Source of the DNA: Nemertoderma westbladi
Taxonomy: Eukaryota > Xenacoelomorpha > Nemertodermatida > Nemertodermatidae
DNA: 63,066 bases
Assembly (NCBI GenBank): GCA_032718475.1
Contig: JAUCBJ010004843.1
Span: forward strand, 1-63,066
Direction: 5' to 3'
In this document: positions 30,555 to 42,100 of the stretch, in pieces
Numbering within the stretch: position 1 is the stretch's first letter
Layout: the number at the start of each line of letters is the position of its first letter
Translations under genes and position numbers: made by a program
Notes under the pieces: model-generated
Told to the model about the DNA's origin: nothing
Database searches by the model: none
Seen by the model: only the letters and a program-made list of their open reading frames with translations

Positions 30555-31180
30555 TCATTATTTGAAATACATTTTTTAACCTTCCATAATTCATTAAACC
30601 TTAGATTGCATGAGGTCACTTCAATCCTGGTAGAATTCCTCAAATTTTTTAACAATAAATAATTTCAACATTATTATCCAACACCAAATGTATGTTTAGT
30701 GAGTGAGTTTTAAATTTATGCTTCACATAAATTTAATTTTATTTAATACATTAAGAGGAAGGAGCAGGTTACGGTGGCAGTGTTTGCTAATTTGCAACCA
30801 ATTTGCGCTGAAGATTTTTCACTCTCAATGTAGTCCATTATTTGTATTTCCCATGGAAGTACTTTCAAAATTAAATACCAGATATAAGGCATTTTGGAAC
30901 ATATAAAGAAGGTGCTTGGAACCCACTACCCAATTGAATGTTTTCACAATTTGTAAAATGTAGGCCTACATCTATTATCACAATTCAATAATTTTTTCAT
31001 ATAAAATTTAAAAAATATTTCATACGTGAGATGTTTTATGGTGAAAAAATAACTCGATGTTGAAAACCGATATCACCAGATGAAAGCCCTTCTACCAAAT
31101 TACTATCAGAGATTAAACATTTTTTTAATTTCCCAAATTTTAGAAAAATTCACTTTCATTTGGGGCAATGTTCCCCTTAG
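30555..31180. other. AT-rich intergenic, no gene seen
   Basis: No supported ORF. A GGAAGGAGCAGGTTACGGTG block near 30758 resembles the repeat at 32293-32437. Confidence 0.4.
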
Positions 31181-31616
31181 AGGAAGTATTTATTAACGAG
31201 TACGATATCATCAGAACCCAACTATATCCACTAAATTGCAAACAAACTATATCATACACTTACCTTGGTAAATGAATTCTAGACTTTATTTGAAGCAGTT
31301 AAGCAGTATGTGGTAGTATGTATGCGACAATGAAATTCATAGAAAAATCTGCGGTTTATATAACATTTTTATTTGCACTGTACAGTACATGTGTACAACG
31401 TAAAAACCATGACATCAAAGGTAATTAACACTTCAATAACTACTTATTCATTGATATATAAATTGTTCAATGAACTGAACGATTACTTCGATCAATATAT
31501 ACCGAAATTCTAAATGTATACATACAATTTTTCTGTAACTTACTATGAATATGTTACAAGCTACATAGTATGACATGAATGGAAATTATATACACGCTTC
31601 AGTGGAATCCCTATAT
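31181..31616 (+). repeat. unclassified interspersed repeat, copy 2 (uninterrupted)
   Basis: Near-identical to 16208-16644. It gives the pre-insertion state for the RTE copy at 16645-17809. Confidence 0.85.
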
Positions 31617-32292
31617 GTGACCTGCTATATAGAGCTACATAGGTCACAGAAAGGAAAGAAAGGAACAGTCAGAAATACAATTCCGAGAAAAACGCAATTA
31701 AAAATAGTGTAAATTTTTTTGAATTTATTTAAGATTAATCGCTGTTTCAGTCCAGATACAATTGCTATGTTAAAAGGTGGTTTACAGTCTACCTTACAGA
31801 TATATTTGGCGGGAAATTTAAAACGTTTTTAGAGCTGTTTACAGTTTATTGTACACATTTTATTCAGTCTGACAGTGTGCATTGTTATTTAGTTATGGCA
31901 GTGATTTTTTCTGTCCTTTTTCTTTTCTTCTGTTTCTTTTTTTTTTTTACGAATTATGCATAATGACTTTTGTTGTCCTTTTAATGACTTTTATTGTCCT
32001 TTTAATGAATTTTTATGTATGTATTTCTTCAAACTGTCAGACTGCTGATTTCTGGACTGTCAGACAGTTGATTTCACTATGCCTGTGCCAAAACATTCCA
32101 TGATTCCATGATTTATAGACTATGAGATAGATTTCCATATGCGCCTGTGGTAAAAAGACTTAAAATAGAAAATAGAAATATATTAGAAAATATTAGAAAA
32201 TATTTAATAGTTTGTGGTTGTTGTCGATAATCGATTACCACATGACGTAGCAAAACACTCATTTTATAGCCAAAAACAATTACCAATTGATG
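31617..32292. other. intergenic, no gene seen
   Basis: T-rich; contains ACTTTTNTTGTCCTTTTAATGA repeated twice near 31965-32005. No supported ORF. Confidence 0.4.
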
Positions 32293-32437
32293 GAAAGGAA
32301 CAGGTTAAGGCCGAGTTTTCTAACCAAAACAATAAACAGTCACTTTACCAAATCAGGGAAAGGAGCAGGTTACAGAGACGGGATTTTCTAACCAAAACAA
32401 TAAACGATCACTTAACTAATTGAGGGAAAGGAGCAGG
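32293..32437 (+). repeat. two tandem units of about 70 bases
   Basis: GGAAAGGAGCAGGTTA followed by TTTTCTAACCAAAACAATAA occurs twice in tandem, with a third partial GGAAAGGAGCAGGTTATGG. This region probably lies in the LTR of the adjacent Ty3/gypsy element. Confidence 0.75.
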
Positions 32438-32620
32438 TTATGGTAAGTATCGTACCGCGTGGTTAAGCAAATGTATAATTAATCAGATATTGTATAATGT
32501 TCCGATACACAGTCAGACAGTGTCGTGTCAACAAAGTACGGGTACGGTACTCATAACTGGTACTTAATAATCCCACCACCGTGACAAGATATATACTGTA
32601 TATCCAAAGTCTCAGTCTAC

Positions 32621-32662
32621 ACCAACTCCCCCGTTTTCTGAGATTTTTAGGACGTTAAAAAT
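32621..32662 (-). promoter_or_regulatory. possible polypurine tract and LTR start of Ty3/gypsy element
   Basis: On the minus strand AACGGGGGAGTTGG precedes TGTAGACTGAG, a plausible polypurine tract and LTR start just after the integrase ORF. The far LTR end was not found. Confidence 0.45.
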
Positions 32663-33619
32663 CTATGCGCTAGTAAAGCGAACCACTGGTTTACGTAAAC
32701 GCGTACTTCTGCGTAAACAAGATTTCAAATAACTTTCAGTTTCGTGGTTGTCCGTTGTACAGGGGTGTACATCCTGAAGGTCATTGACCTCAGACGTTTC
32801 TACTGGTTCGTGGAAGCGGCGAATAAATCTTCTGTTTCGCCACCATGTTCGACCAGAGGGAAGTTTGATCCGGTAGTCCCGTTTAATTCCCACCCCCACG
32901 ATTACACCTACCCGTTCCCACCGTTTGGTTGAGCGGTTTTGAACGTGTACTTTAGCGCCGACTGGCAGTGAGTTCAGATCTCGAGCAGATCGGTTATAGT
33001 ACTCCACTGCCTTGTCGCGAATGGCCTGGTATTTGGAGTCGGTTATATCGGCTGATTGTGTCCATTCGGTGTCGAACGCCGTATGGTGTGCCGGGACTCG
33101 TGAGCGCAAATTGTGTCCGAACACAATCTGGTTGGATGAGCGCCCATCGATCCTCGGTGTATTCCGAAGTTCCAATAGAGCCTCTTGGAATACTTCGGAG
33201 TTTATGTCGCTGGTTGGTAGCTTTGATAGCATAGATTTAACCAGCTTCACTCCGGCCTCTGCGTGGCCGTTACTTTGTGGATACCCAGGTGTACTAGGTG
33301 TCCACCGCACCCCCCATCTGTCCAAGAATTTTGTGAAACATTTCGCTGCGAATTGGGGACCCCCATCCGTACGTATTTGGGTTGGGACTCCAAGTTGAAC
33401 AAAGAATTCACTGGTAGCATATGCCACTTGTTGAGAGGTGGGGTCGTTGCACCATTGGGCAACTAGTGGATATCCCGACAGTCTATCAATGTAGGTTAGA
33501 TAGTGTTTTCCAGCGAGTGTAAACAAGTCGCTGGAGACGTGTTCGAACGGGCGTTTAGGGAGAGGATCTGCTAGTAGAGTCTCCTTCGCCAGGCTAGGCA
33601 GCCGTTCCTGGCATAGCAT
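32663..33619 (-). pseudogene. Ty3/gypsy integrase, C-terminal part of pol
   Basis: The rve core is clear: SSDLFTLAGKHYLTYIDRLSGYP (first Asp), IRTDGGPQFAAKCF (second Asp) and TPGYPQSNGHAEAGVK (Glu, DDE spacing). A C-terminal domain follows (VGAKVHVQNRSTKRWERVG...YRIKLPSGRTWWRNRRFIR), typical of Ty3/gypsy elements, ending VVRFTSA. The zinc-binding N-terminus is cut within the CQERLPS segment at about 33620, where the sequence changes to piggyBac. Reverse transcriptase is absent. The remaining frame is uninterrupted. Confidence 0.9.
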
Positions 33620-35294
33620 AACAAACAATTTTCGCACATTTGATACATTGATTGGATGATTTCCTATCATCAGAGTATAGGCACATATAACACCTCTTAC
33701 GTTTCTTGCTGGGAGCAGATCCACCTGCTACATTGCTTCTTGGCTCTACTTTAGGGGATGGCGAGTACCGGTTTAGAATTTCCTTGGCAGCTCTTGGTAT
33801 GTTGGTTATAATTGAACGTTGAACCATATGTGACGTCATAAGTTGTTCCCCACAGTTCATAACAAATCATCGTCGTGACCGATTATCATTTCGAACAGAT
33901 GGGAACTTTATTCTGTAAATTATCAGAGCAGCTATAGCCATAAAATCAACACAGGTATAAAACAACTTTAGGGGCCACCGACGAGTACCTCTTCGTACAG
34001 TCATGTGAGAGACCATCATATCCATTATGTCAACGCCACTCTTCTGATGGTTATAGTCTAAAATCATAAGCGGTTTGTGCGATTTGGTATCAGATAATGC
34101 ATCGTCAAAATGCATTGACGAAATAAGGGTGACAGACCTGTTCTTTTTTGGTACATATGATACAATTGTTGAAGTTTGCTGGAATCCAAACACTGAAGAT
34201 AGTTCTTCTCTAGATCTATGAGCCAAAAACTCCTGCGGTAACTCTGGCTTGTTTTTCCTCATTGTTCCGAGATAACTTATATTGTGTTGGCGCAATTCAT
34301 TAACAAGTTCAAGAGATGAAAAAAAGTTATCTGCGCAAACATTCCTGCCGCTGTTGAGAATAGGTTGAACTAGATCTAGTACTACCCGTTTACCCTGGCC
34401 TACCTCGACTGGTGCACCTGGCAGTTTTCCCGTATAAACTTGCCCATTAAAAGGGTAAAACGTTTCAGCATCGCATAAAAACCAAATTTTTATTCCATAT
34501 TTTGCAGGCTTTGACTTCATATATTGCCTAAATGGACAATGGCCTCGGAATGATGTCAACATTTCATCAATGGTCATGTATGGCCCCGGTATATAGGAAG
34601 ATCGCAACTTGCTCATGATCATTTCCCACACTTCCCTAAATGGGGCCATTTTATCTGTTTCCCGTCGGATTTCCCGATCAGTTTTGCTGTCAAATCGAAT
34701 GCATCGTATTATTTCTAAAAAACGATCTCGCGACAATGTTGCACTGTATATAGGCCGACCCCAGTCACTATTGTAGATTTCCCGCACTGAGAGCCTAGAG
34801 TCTTTTTGAGCACCCATTACAAGTAGCAATCATATAAAAGCAAGCAGTTCACTTTTTTCAATAGGCGAAAAGTTATCTCCTATCTGTAATTGTCCTTCTT
34901 CATTGGTGTATTTTATTATATGTTCAATTACTTCATCTGAGAATAAATGTAAGAACACTTCCGACTCATTAGCTAAATGTTTCGTACGCAAATGAAAAGG
35001 TAGACCAGGTTTATTGCGGACAATGTTTATCCTTCGAGCCTTAGCCGTCGGATAAGGCAACCTATTCCAACTCACACTTCCTTTACTTGTGAAATTTCTA
35101 CTGGTAGGAGGATTATCAACAGGCAGTCCAGGAGTATGCGTGGATTGGTTTATCACTTCTTCCTCGCTGGATTCTGAGTACTCTTCGTCATTGTCTGACA
35201 CGTGGTCCGAGTCATCCTCTTCATTATCCACATTACCCTCTGAATCCACACCCTCATCGCTGTCATCAGCAGGTAGAACAAAAAAAGGATCCAC
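33620..35294 (-). pseudogene. piggyBac transposase copy 2, two in-frame TGA codons, C-terminus truncated
   Basis: N-terminus from ATG 35294 is acidic (DDSDEGVDSEGNVDNEEDDSD), followed by the transposase core. Catalytic aspartates are visible in MTIDEMLTSFRG, VCADNFFSS and KSGVDIMDMM. The frame is continuous except for TGA at 34830-34832 and TGA at 33867-33869. The Cys-rich C-terminal domain starts (KKRKRCYMCLYSDD) but is cut after KCAKIVC, where the Ty3/gypsy integrase joins. Compared with copy 1 (25161-25988) about half of the cross-brace cysteines are lost, so this copy should be inactive. Confidence 0.9.
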
Positions 35295-35324
35295 ACGTTT
35301 CAGCCTTTTTCACCTAGGATCCCT

Positions 35325-35710
35325 TTTCTGCTCCATATCCTGATATCGACTGCAGTTACAATAGAATACAGGAATAACCGAATAATGTAGGGCCTCTACC
35401 TACAGCTCTATGCAATTTCTGTAGGTAGACTCCTCGAGACTGAACACATAAAGTAGGCCTACCAGTAAAGTGTATACAGTATGCCTATCTACCAGTACCT
35501 TTTATTCTTGTACCAGTAGAACTGTACCTACAGTTTGTATACCAGTAAACCGTCCGCCTAGGATGCTCTTTCTGCTCCATATCGATACAGTTCAGCAGTT
35601 ACATGTATAAATAACAAAATAATCTAGGGCCTATGCAATTTCTGTAGGTAGACCAGTAAACTCTTCGAGACTGAAAACATAAAGTTGGTCTACCAGTAAA
35701 GTGTACCAGT
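35325..35710. repeat. imperfect tandem duplication of about 235 bases
   Basis: TCTGCTCCATATC, AATAATGTAGGGCCT, TGCAATTTCTGTAGGTAGAC and GTCTACCAGTAAAGTGTA recur in the same order from about 35325 and again from about 35567. No ORF. Could be 5' sequence of the piggyBac element. Confidence 0.7.
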
Positions 35711-35835
35711 TCTGCAGTTACTGCAGTACTGTAGCTGTAGGCCTACCGGTACCTGTTATTCTTGTAGAACTGTACCTACAGGAACAGTTTGTATTTTTAC
35801 AGTTTTACCATAGTATACAGATTTTGGTATACGAT

Positions 35836-36166
35836 TTCAGATAAGGAAAGAATAATTTTGAAATATATCAAATGGATTTTAGAAATTAAATTTAGATTTC
35901 GGTAAATTCAATGTAGATTTCAGAAATGACGAATTCGATTTTATGAATGTCTATACAACCTTCTGTTTGATTTTCAGAATATTTTAATCGATTTTAAATT
36001 TTACATTTGAATTTCAGATTTTTCATTTGAAGTTCAGATATTCCATTCGAATTTCAGATTTTCCATTTTAATTTCAAAATGATAAGGCAATGTAGCAGGC
36101 CTACCAACATATGTACAATAATAGCAACAACCAACAAATAATGTGTAATTCTATAGAAATTCAAAA
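35836..36166. repeat. TTTCAGATTTTCC-type repeat, copy 2
   Basis: Nearly identical to 24185-24480, with a few indels, in the same orientation. In copy 1 it lies 3' of a piggyBac gene, here 5' of one. Confidence 0.8.
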
Positions 36167-36362
36167 GTATCTCTGTGTTGGGGTCCTCGCAAATGTCGCT
36201 GGCATCACATATCCCATCATAGGAGTATAATGCAATAAACTCTGCGCGTAACTCCTCCATTCTCTTATTATAAGCGTCTAGTCGCTGTCGCGTTACGTTT
36301 GGATCCGCCTTGGACTTTGCGAGCTTGGCTGTACTTCTTGCCATGCTCTCAACTCCGAACAC
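36167..36362 (-). pseudogene. BEL/Pao-like gag N-terminal fragment
   Basis: An open stretch read from a Met near 36362 (MARSTAKLAKSKADP...RQRLDAYNKRMEELRAEFIALYSYDG) looks like the helical N-terminus of BEL/Pao gag. It lies just downstream, on the minus strand, of the LTR at 36427-37149, as expected for the start of an element. Coding similarity ends where the repeat at 36166 begins. The assignment rests on helix pattern and position only. Confidence 0.45.
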
Positions 36363-36426
36363 GTTAAAGATTTTGGCCCCATATCGGTTGAACGGTGCCT
36401 GGTGCTCTTGTTCCTGAGTGAATCCC

Positions 36427-37149
36427 TGTCACAGTTCTTTGTAAATCCTCTCTACCATCATATATGCGTATATATCGGTTACGTATCGTTACGTTCTATA
36501 CCGTTGCGTTCTACTAGAGGAAGCACAAACAGAGGTTAGATGTGAGGAGACTTAGAGTTTTGTCGGCTTTTAGCTCAACTTTGATCTAAAACCCCTACCA
36601 AGATTTCTGGTTTGTATTGGCTCCTAATCCAAAAAAAATGCGCCGATAAAAAACGATTTCGGGCAAACTAGCCGCGAGTCTAAAATACTCACCTTTTAAT
36701 CCCAAATTACTCCCAAAAAAATAACGCAGTCGAGAATTAGTCAGACTAAAAATATAATAATGGACACGACTTTTAGAACAAGGCCGATTTTATTTTCTAA
36801 AAAATATCGGAAGGCTCGCAAACCTTCCATCCGCTCTTGTCCCTCCCCTAATTTTGGTTCCATCCGACCATATCCTAGAATCCGTCCACTGGAGAATCGT
36901 TTTTTTTTTATTCTAAATCCAAATGGATTATCTAAAATTTTTGAAAAATTGTCTCACTTGTGGGTTCCAAGTGGAATTCCATTCCTTCTGTACATACAAT
37001 CCCGCTCCTAAGTGATACATAAGGGTACTACCCTCAATGTTCACATATAAAGACAATGGAATTCCACCGCTGTCTCTAATCTACAGTGAAGAAGAATACA
37101 GTGTACAGGAATACAGTAGGACTATGTGGCAACCAGTAAGGGTACCACA
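36427..37149 (-). repeat. candidate LTR of BEL/Pao element C
   Basis: On the minus strand the segment begins TGTGGTACCC directly after the pol stop and a purine-rich AAATAGAGA, and ends CTGTGACA before a gag-like ORF. It has TG...CA ends and one copy of element C's palindrome (36808-36829). The pairing LTR was not found, so the ends are inferred. Lying between a pol end and a gag start, it suggests tandem elements sharing one LTR. Confidence 0.5.
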
Positions 37150-37152
37150 TCT

Positions 37153-38672
37153 CTATTTACAAATGTTGGGTGGAGATTTGTAATCTCCCGTCTCGTTTCT
37201 AGTCTCCTCAAGGAGCATGAGACGCTGTACAGGTCTATCTATGGTACGACTGTCAATAGTCCTTATAGTTATAGTCCTTATTATACCTGATGTCGGGTGT
37301 GTGGTCAAAATGACTCCCGTCAACCAAAACCGTCGTTTCAAGTTGGTTTCTGCCAATAATACGTGGTCACCACGCTTCAGACATCGGGTATTAAGGTACC
37401 AAGTGGTTCTGGCAGAAATAGAGGGCAAATAATGCTTCTGCCATACTTCCCAGAACTTATTGGCTAATAGCTGAGTGATTTTCCAGGCTTTGTTGCCGTA
37501 ACTGTCACTATCAACAGGTACAGAAGTGGGCAACAATGTTGTCGGCGCCTGCATAAGCAGGTGCGGTGGTGTCAAGGCAAACTATGATTGGTTGTCGCCT
37601 GGGATCAAAGCGATGGGCCGAGTATTTAGAACTGCTTCGATTTCTATTAACAACGTCGTCAGTTGGTCATCTGTCAATATGCGTTGCATCGATATTACTT
37701 TCGCCATTGCCGTTTTTATTGATCCAATCAATCTCTCCCAAATTCCGCCTCTCCACGGATTGTCGGAAGTGTTAAAGCTCCAGACAATTCTGTGAGGACG
37801 TAGTTCGTTGGAGATTTGATTTTGGTGCAATTTTTTCAAGGCTCTGCAAATTTCGTTCCGCGCACCCACAAAGTTGGTCCCTTGTTCGCAATGTATGGAT
37901 TTGACCAATCCATGTCTAGCGATAAATCGCCATAAGGCTAGGATAAAGGCATTGGTGGTTAGATCTGTTACGCATTCGATATGAACCGCCCTACTTGCCA
38001 TGCAGGTGAAGATCAGTCCCTGAAGATCAGTGAAGATCTTAACCTGTACCCGTCCACGTTTTACGATTAGGGGTCCAAAACAGTCTATCCCCGTCTTGGT
38101 GAATGGGGGTCTAAAGGCCGATAACCGAGCTAGTGGTAGTTCACTCATTTCTTGGTGTCCTATCCTCGCGTACACCTTCTTGCAAATAATACAGTTGCGT
38201 GTTACTGAACTCAATGCCTTACTAGGCCTAATCAGTACAAACCTCGAGCGTAAGTGTGATAAACAGTGATGTCTACCTACATGTTTGAGTTGTACGTGTG
38301 TGTCCAGTATCATAGCGCGCTGTACCTCATGGTGTGATGATGCGGTATGATGATAGGATACCTAAAGTCTAATGCAAAGTCAATGTTTTGGAGTCTGAAC
38401 TTGTGACATTGCAAGCCTTTGTATATTATTGGACTCTAACTCAAGATCGGTGAAGACTTTATCTGTTTACCCTGATTGATCGCTGTGAACTCTCGTGCGA
38501 AATATCGCAATTGATAATAATTTCACAACTATCAACTTCAGCCAAGGTTAGTCTTCTTGGAAAGTCGCGTTTGCCTCTGGCATATTGTCTCAAACGTTTG
38601 AGCCATGCTAACTTGTGGCATGCGTCCGTCCATGATCTATTCAAATTAAGTATCCTGTCAACGTAAGTGTTT
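37153..38672 (-). pseudogene. BEL/Pao element C: integrase and C-terminal DUF5641-type domain
   Basis: Read on the minus strand: SWTDACHKLAWLKRLRQYARG (the region before integrase in BEL pol), then HHCLSHLRSRFVLIRPSKAL and CIICKKVYA (zinc-binding N-terminus). The integrase core follows, with TGIDCFGPLIV, IFTCMASRAVHIECVTDL, SIHCEQGTNFVGA and PWRGGIWERLIGSIK. The second catalytic Asp position reads Glu in HCEQGTN. The DUF5641-type tail follows (WQKHYLPSISARTTW, GDHVLLAE...VILTTHP). At least one frame change occurs near 37575. Upstream pol is separated by the RTE insertion at 38683-42459. Confidence 0.88.
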
Positions 38673-38682
38673 GTGACGTCAT
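38673..38682. repeat. 10-bp target-site duplication, left copy
   Basis: GTGACGTCAT, matching 42460-42469, flanks the full-length RTE element. Confidence 0.85.
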
Positions 38683-38865
38683 GTTAGGTCAGGTCAGGTA
38701 TTCTAGGTCATTGATCAAGAAAACTTGCCACCTCCATGCAGCATAAAGGAGGTGCCACCTGTAGCTGCATAGACCCTCTTACTAGGGCAAATCTGGTCCT
38801 GTAACTAGGACCCCCTTCGTTCTGGGATAAGGACGCCCTTGGTCCTGGATTAAGGACCCATATAC

Positions 38866-39087
38866 TTGGCTGCAGGGGTATATGGCCTGACCAGGCAGAT
38901 GGTGATCTACCAATGGCTGGTCAGGAGTAGAGTGTTCTCATGTCCACTCTGAGAGCACTTCACTGCGACCTGCACCTGGCAGCAAGGGTACAGGGCATGA
39001 CCCAGCAGATGAGCTGCAACAGCCAATGGTGGGTCATGTGCGCCAGAGTAGATATGGGTGATGGGCCTCATATCTGACTCCATTGCG
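38866..39087 (+). repeat. two diverged ~110-bp monomers in the RTE 5' UTR
   Basis: TTGGCTGCAGGGGTA...CACTTCACTGCGAC (from about 38866) and CTGGCAGCAAGGGTA...GACTCCATTGCGAC (from about 38976) are tandem relatives. They may form the element's internal promoter. Confidence 0.55.
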
Positions 39088-39103
39088 ACACCCACCCTGT
39101 GGA

Positions 39104-42100
39104 ATGGCAAACCAGGGTGCGGTATTTGCCCCGAGAGCTGACTCGGCAAAAAAGCACCCCCCAACCCCCACTATGGATTACATTAGCAATGCGGAGGTCC
39201 GGCCACTAGAGGCCAGTGGAATTACCGGACACAATCGGCCTCACAGGCGTCAGTTAACTCCTGACCGGCTGCCTGTCTCACCCCCTACTGGAGAGAGAGC
39301 AGCCAACAATTCTTTGAGTCCCTTTCCTGATGACCTTTCTGGCCCAAACCCTGGGTCACCAGGGAGGCCAGATTGTGATGGGGAGAGGGATTCTGGAGTT
39401 GGAGGCTACTCTCATGTTCCACCCCGACCAACAAAGCCATTGGTGAATCTGAGGCAAGTTACTAGACTAGCCTCAGTAAACACCCTAACACTCGGGTCCC
39501 CAATGCGACAAGGTGAGCTGACTGCCTTGGCAGATAAGCTTTCTCTTAGCGCAGTGGGTGTTCAAGAGCACCGAATGCAGACTGGACAGACTGATGAGGT
39601 TCTGATTAAGGACATGGGGGGCGGTTGGCGACTCGCCCTCGCGTCAGCAGATGATAGTGGCAATGGTGGAATTGGTCTATTGATGAATCCAACTGCACAT
39701 GCAGCATTGGACAAAATAGACCAAATCTCTAACCGCATCATCCGTTGCCACTTCTCATGTTCTGGAAGACTGGCTAAGAAGTTTCCTAAGGTGGTTCTGA
39801 TTGTGTGCTACTCTCCAACTAGTGTTGCCCCTGTAGAGGAGGTGGAAAATTTCTACCACAATCTACAAGCAGCTACTGATGGAGTGGATCAGCATGCATT
39901 CTTAACATTCCTGGGAGACTTTAATGCAAGTCTGCATCAATCACCTACATCGCCCTGGGTCTATAGCAATAGTGTTAACCGAAATTCTGTCCATCTTCAG
40001 GATTTTATCTCTGGAAATGGATTGTTTTCGGCTGGAACCCAGTTCAAGAAGCGAACTGGAAAGCTATGGACTCATAGTGGACCCAGTGGTCACAAGTCCC
40101 AGATAGACCATATTCTGTTTCGTAGGAAATACAGGAGCTCTATACAAGACTGTAATGCATTTACACTTCGACCCTTCTCCAGTGATCACCGCCTTATTGT
40201 GGCCAAGGTAAGACTTAGTCTGCGTGCTAGCAGAACAACGAAATCTGCCTTGCCGCGGCATGACTGGTCCTCTCTGTTGCAACAGCCAAGTGTGAGATCC
40301 AGATTCACACTACAGCTGAGCAACAGGTATGAGGCTCTTGCCTCTGAGGCGGCAGATCACTGTGAGGGCTATACTGCCTTTACAGAAGCAGTTAAGTTAG
40401 CAGCTGCAGAAACAGTTCCTGTATACCCTCGAAACAGGAAAAGGGCCCCCTGGACTGACAACAAAATTCAGAAGTGCCGAAATGACCTTCATAAGGCGCA
40501 GAAAGAGTCCCGACTCAAACAGACTACAGCGGCCAAGAATGCAGTTAAGGCTGCATCTAGGTCCCTGAACAGGCAGTACTCTGTTAATCTACAGGAGCTA
40601 ATAAACCAACAGGTTGATGCCATCAATGATGCTGACGACAGCAGGCAATCATCCCAGGCATGGAAATCAATCAATCTGCTTACTGGGCGGAAAAGCCAAC
40701 CAACCACCAAGGTTAAGGCTGAATCACCAGCCGATCGCCTCAATGGTTGGAAAGCCCACTTTGAAAAGCTCCTCAATAATGACAGGGTATTGCCTGATAA
40801 CTTTATAGAAGTAAAAGTGTCTGAGTCTGTACTCCCAGATATTCCCATTGGCGATATCTCCTTTGCAGAAGTGAAGGCTGCTGCAAAGAGCATTAAGACC
40901 AATCGTGCCAGTGGAGTAGATGGTGTTCCCCCTGAGGTCTTTAAAATACCTGAGTGTTTAAAGCTCATCTATCCCATCATAGTAGACATGTACCGAACAA
41001 CAAGAGTCCCACAAGAAATGAAAACAAATAAGTTGGTGCCAGTTCCCAAGAAGGGCAACCTAACACTCTATGGTTCTTTTCGGGGAATCTCATTGATCTC
41101 GATTGCTGCAAAGCTATACAATAGGATTCTATTAAATCGCATCAGGGATCCCATTGAGAGACTGCTCCGTGGAAATCAGAATGGGTTCCGTAAAGGTCGT
41201 GGGACCATGGAGCCCATTTTGGCACTTAGAAGGATAATTGAAGAATTATCAAAAAAGAAAGACAGGCATCTGGCTGTTATCTTTGTTGACTTCTTCAAGG
41301 CCTTTGATTCAGTCTCTCGCTCACGTATGTTCAGCATACTTTCATTATATGGGATTCCTGATGAAATTATTGCAGCAATCAGATCAGTATACGATGGTTC
41401 GACAACATTTGTGTCTACTGTTGACGGTGACACAGAACCATTTGAAGTGTTATGGGGCGTCCTCCAAGGAGACACACTTGCACCATTCTTGTTCATTATT
41501 GTGGTTGACTATGTTCTACGCATGTCCTTAGATCATCATAATGATGATGGGGTGATGATAACTCCACCTACTGGTTCCAGAAGTCGAGGAAATCCTGCCA
41601 AGTACCTAACTGATCTAGACTTTGCTGATGACTTAGGAGTACTCTCAGAATCATTAGAGGGAGCCCAACGGCTCCTCAGCTCATTAGAACATGCTGCTTC
41701 TAGTGTTGGTCTTTTTATTAACTCCAGAAAGACCAAAATTCTGACTGTTAACTTTGAAAGTCCTCAGCAAGTCTCTGATCGGATGAGCATAAGCTCAAAG
41801 GATGGTATGCTTGAGCATGTGGACGACTTCTGTTACCTGGGATCATGGATCCGGAAGTCAGGTGAGGACCTTCGAATACGTAAGGGAAAGGCATGGACAG
41901 CCTTGAATAGGCTTTCCAGGATTTGGAAATCACCGAGAATTAATCGGAAACTTAAGGTCCGATTATTTAGAGCAGCAGTAGTTCCAGTACTCCTCTACGG
42001 GAGTCCATGCTGGGCTCTAACTGCTGAGGACACCAAATCTCTGGATGGCACATTCACAAGAATGCTACGCCGGGTTCATTGTGTCAAGTACAATGCACAC

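Noticed and set aside
36760-37011. 83-codon ORF in the candidate LTR of element C
   Set aside because: No domain, and it lies inside a regulatory repeat in antisense orientation to the element.
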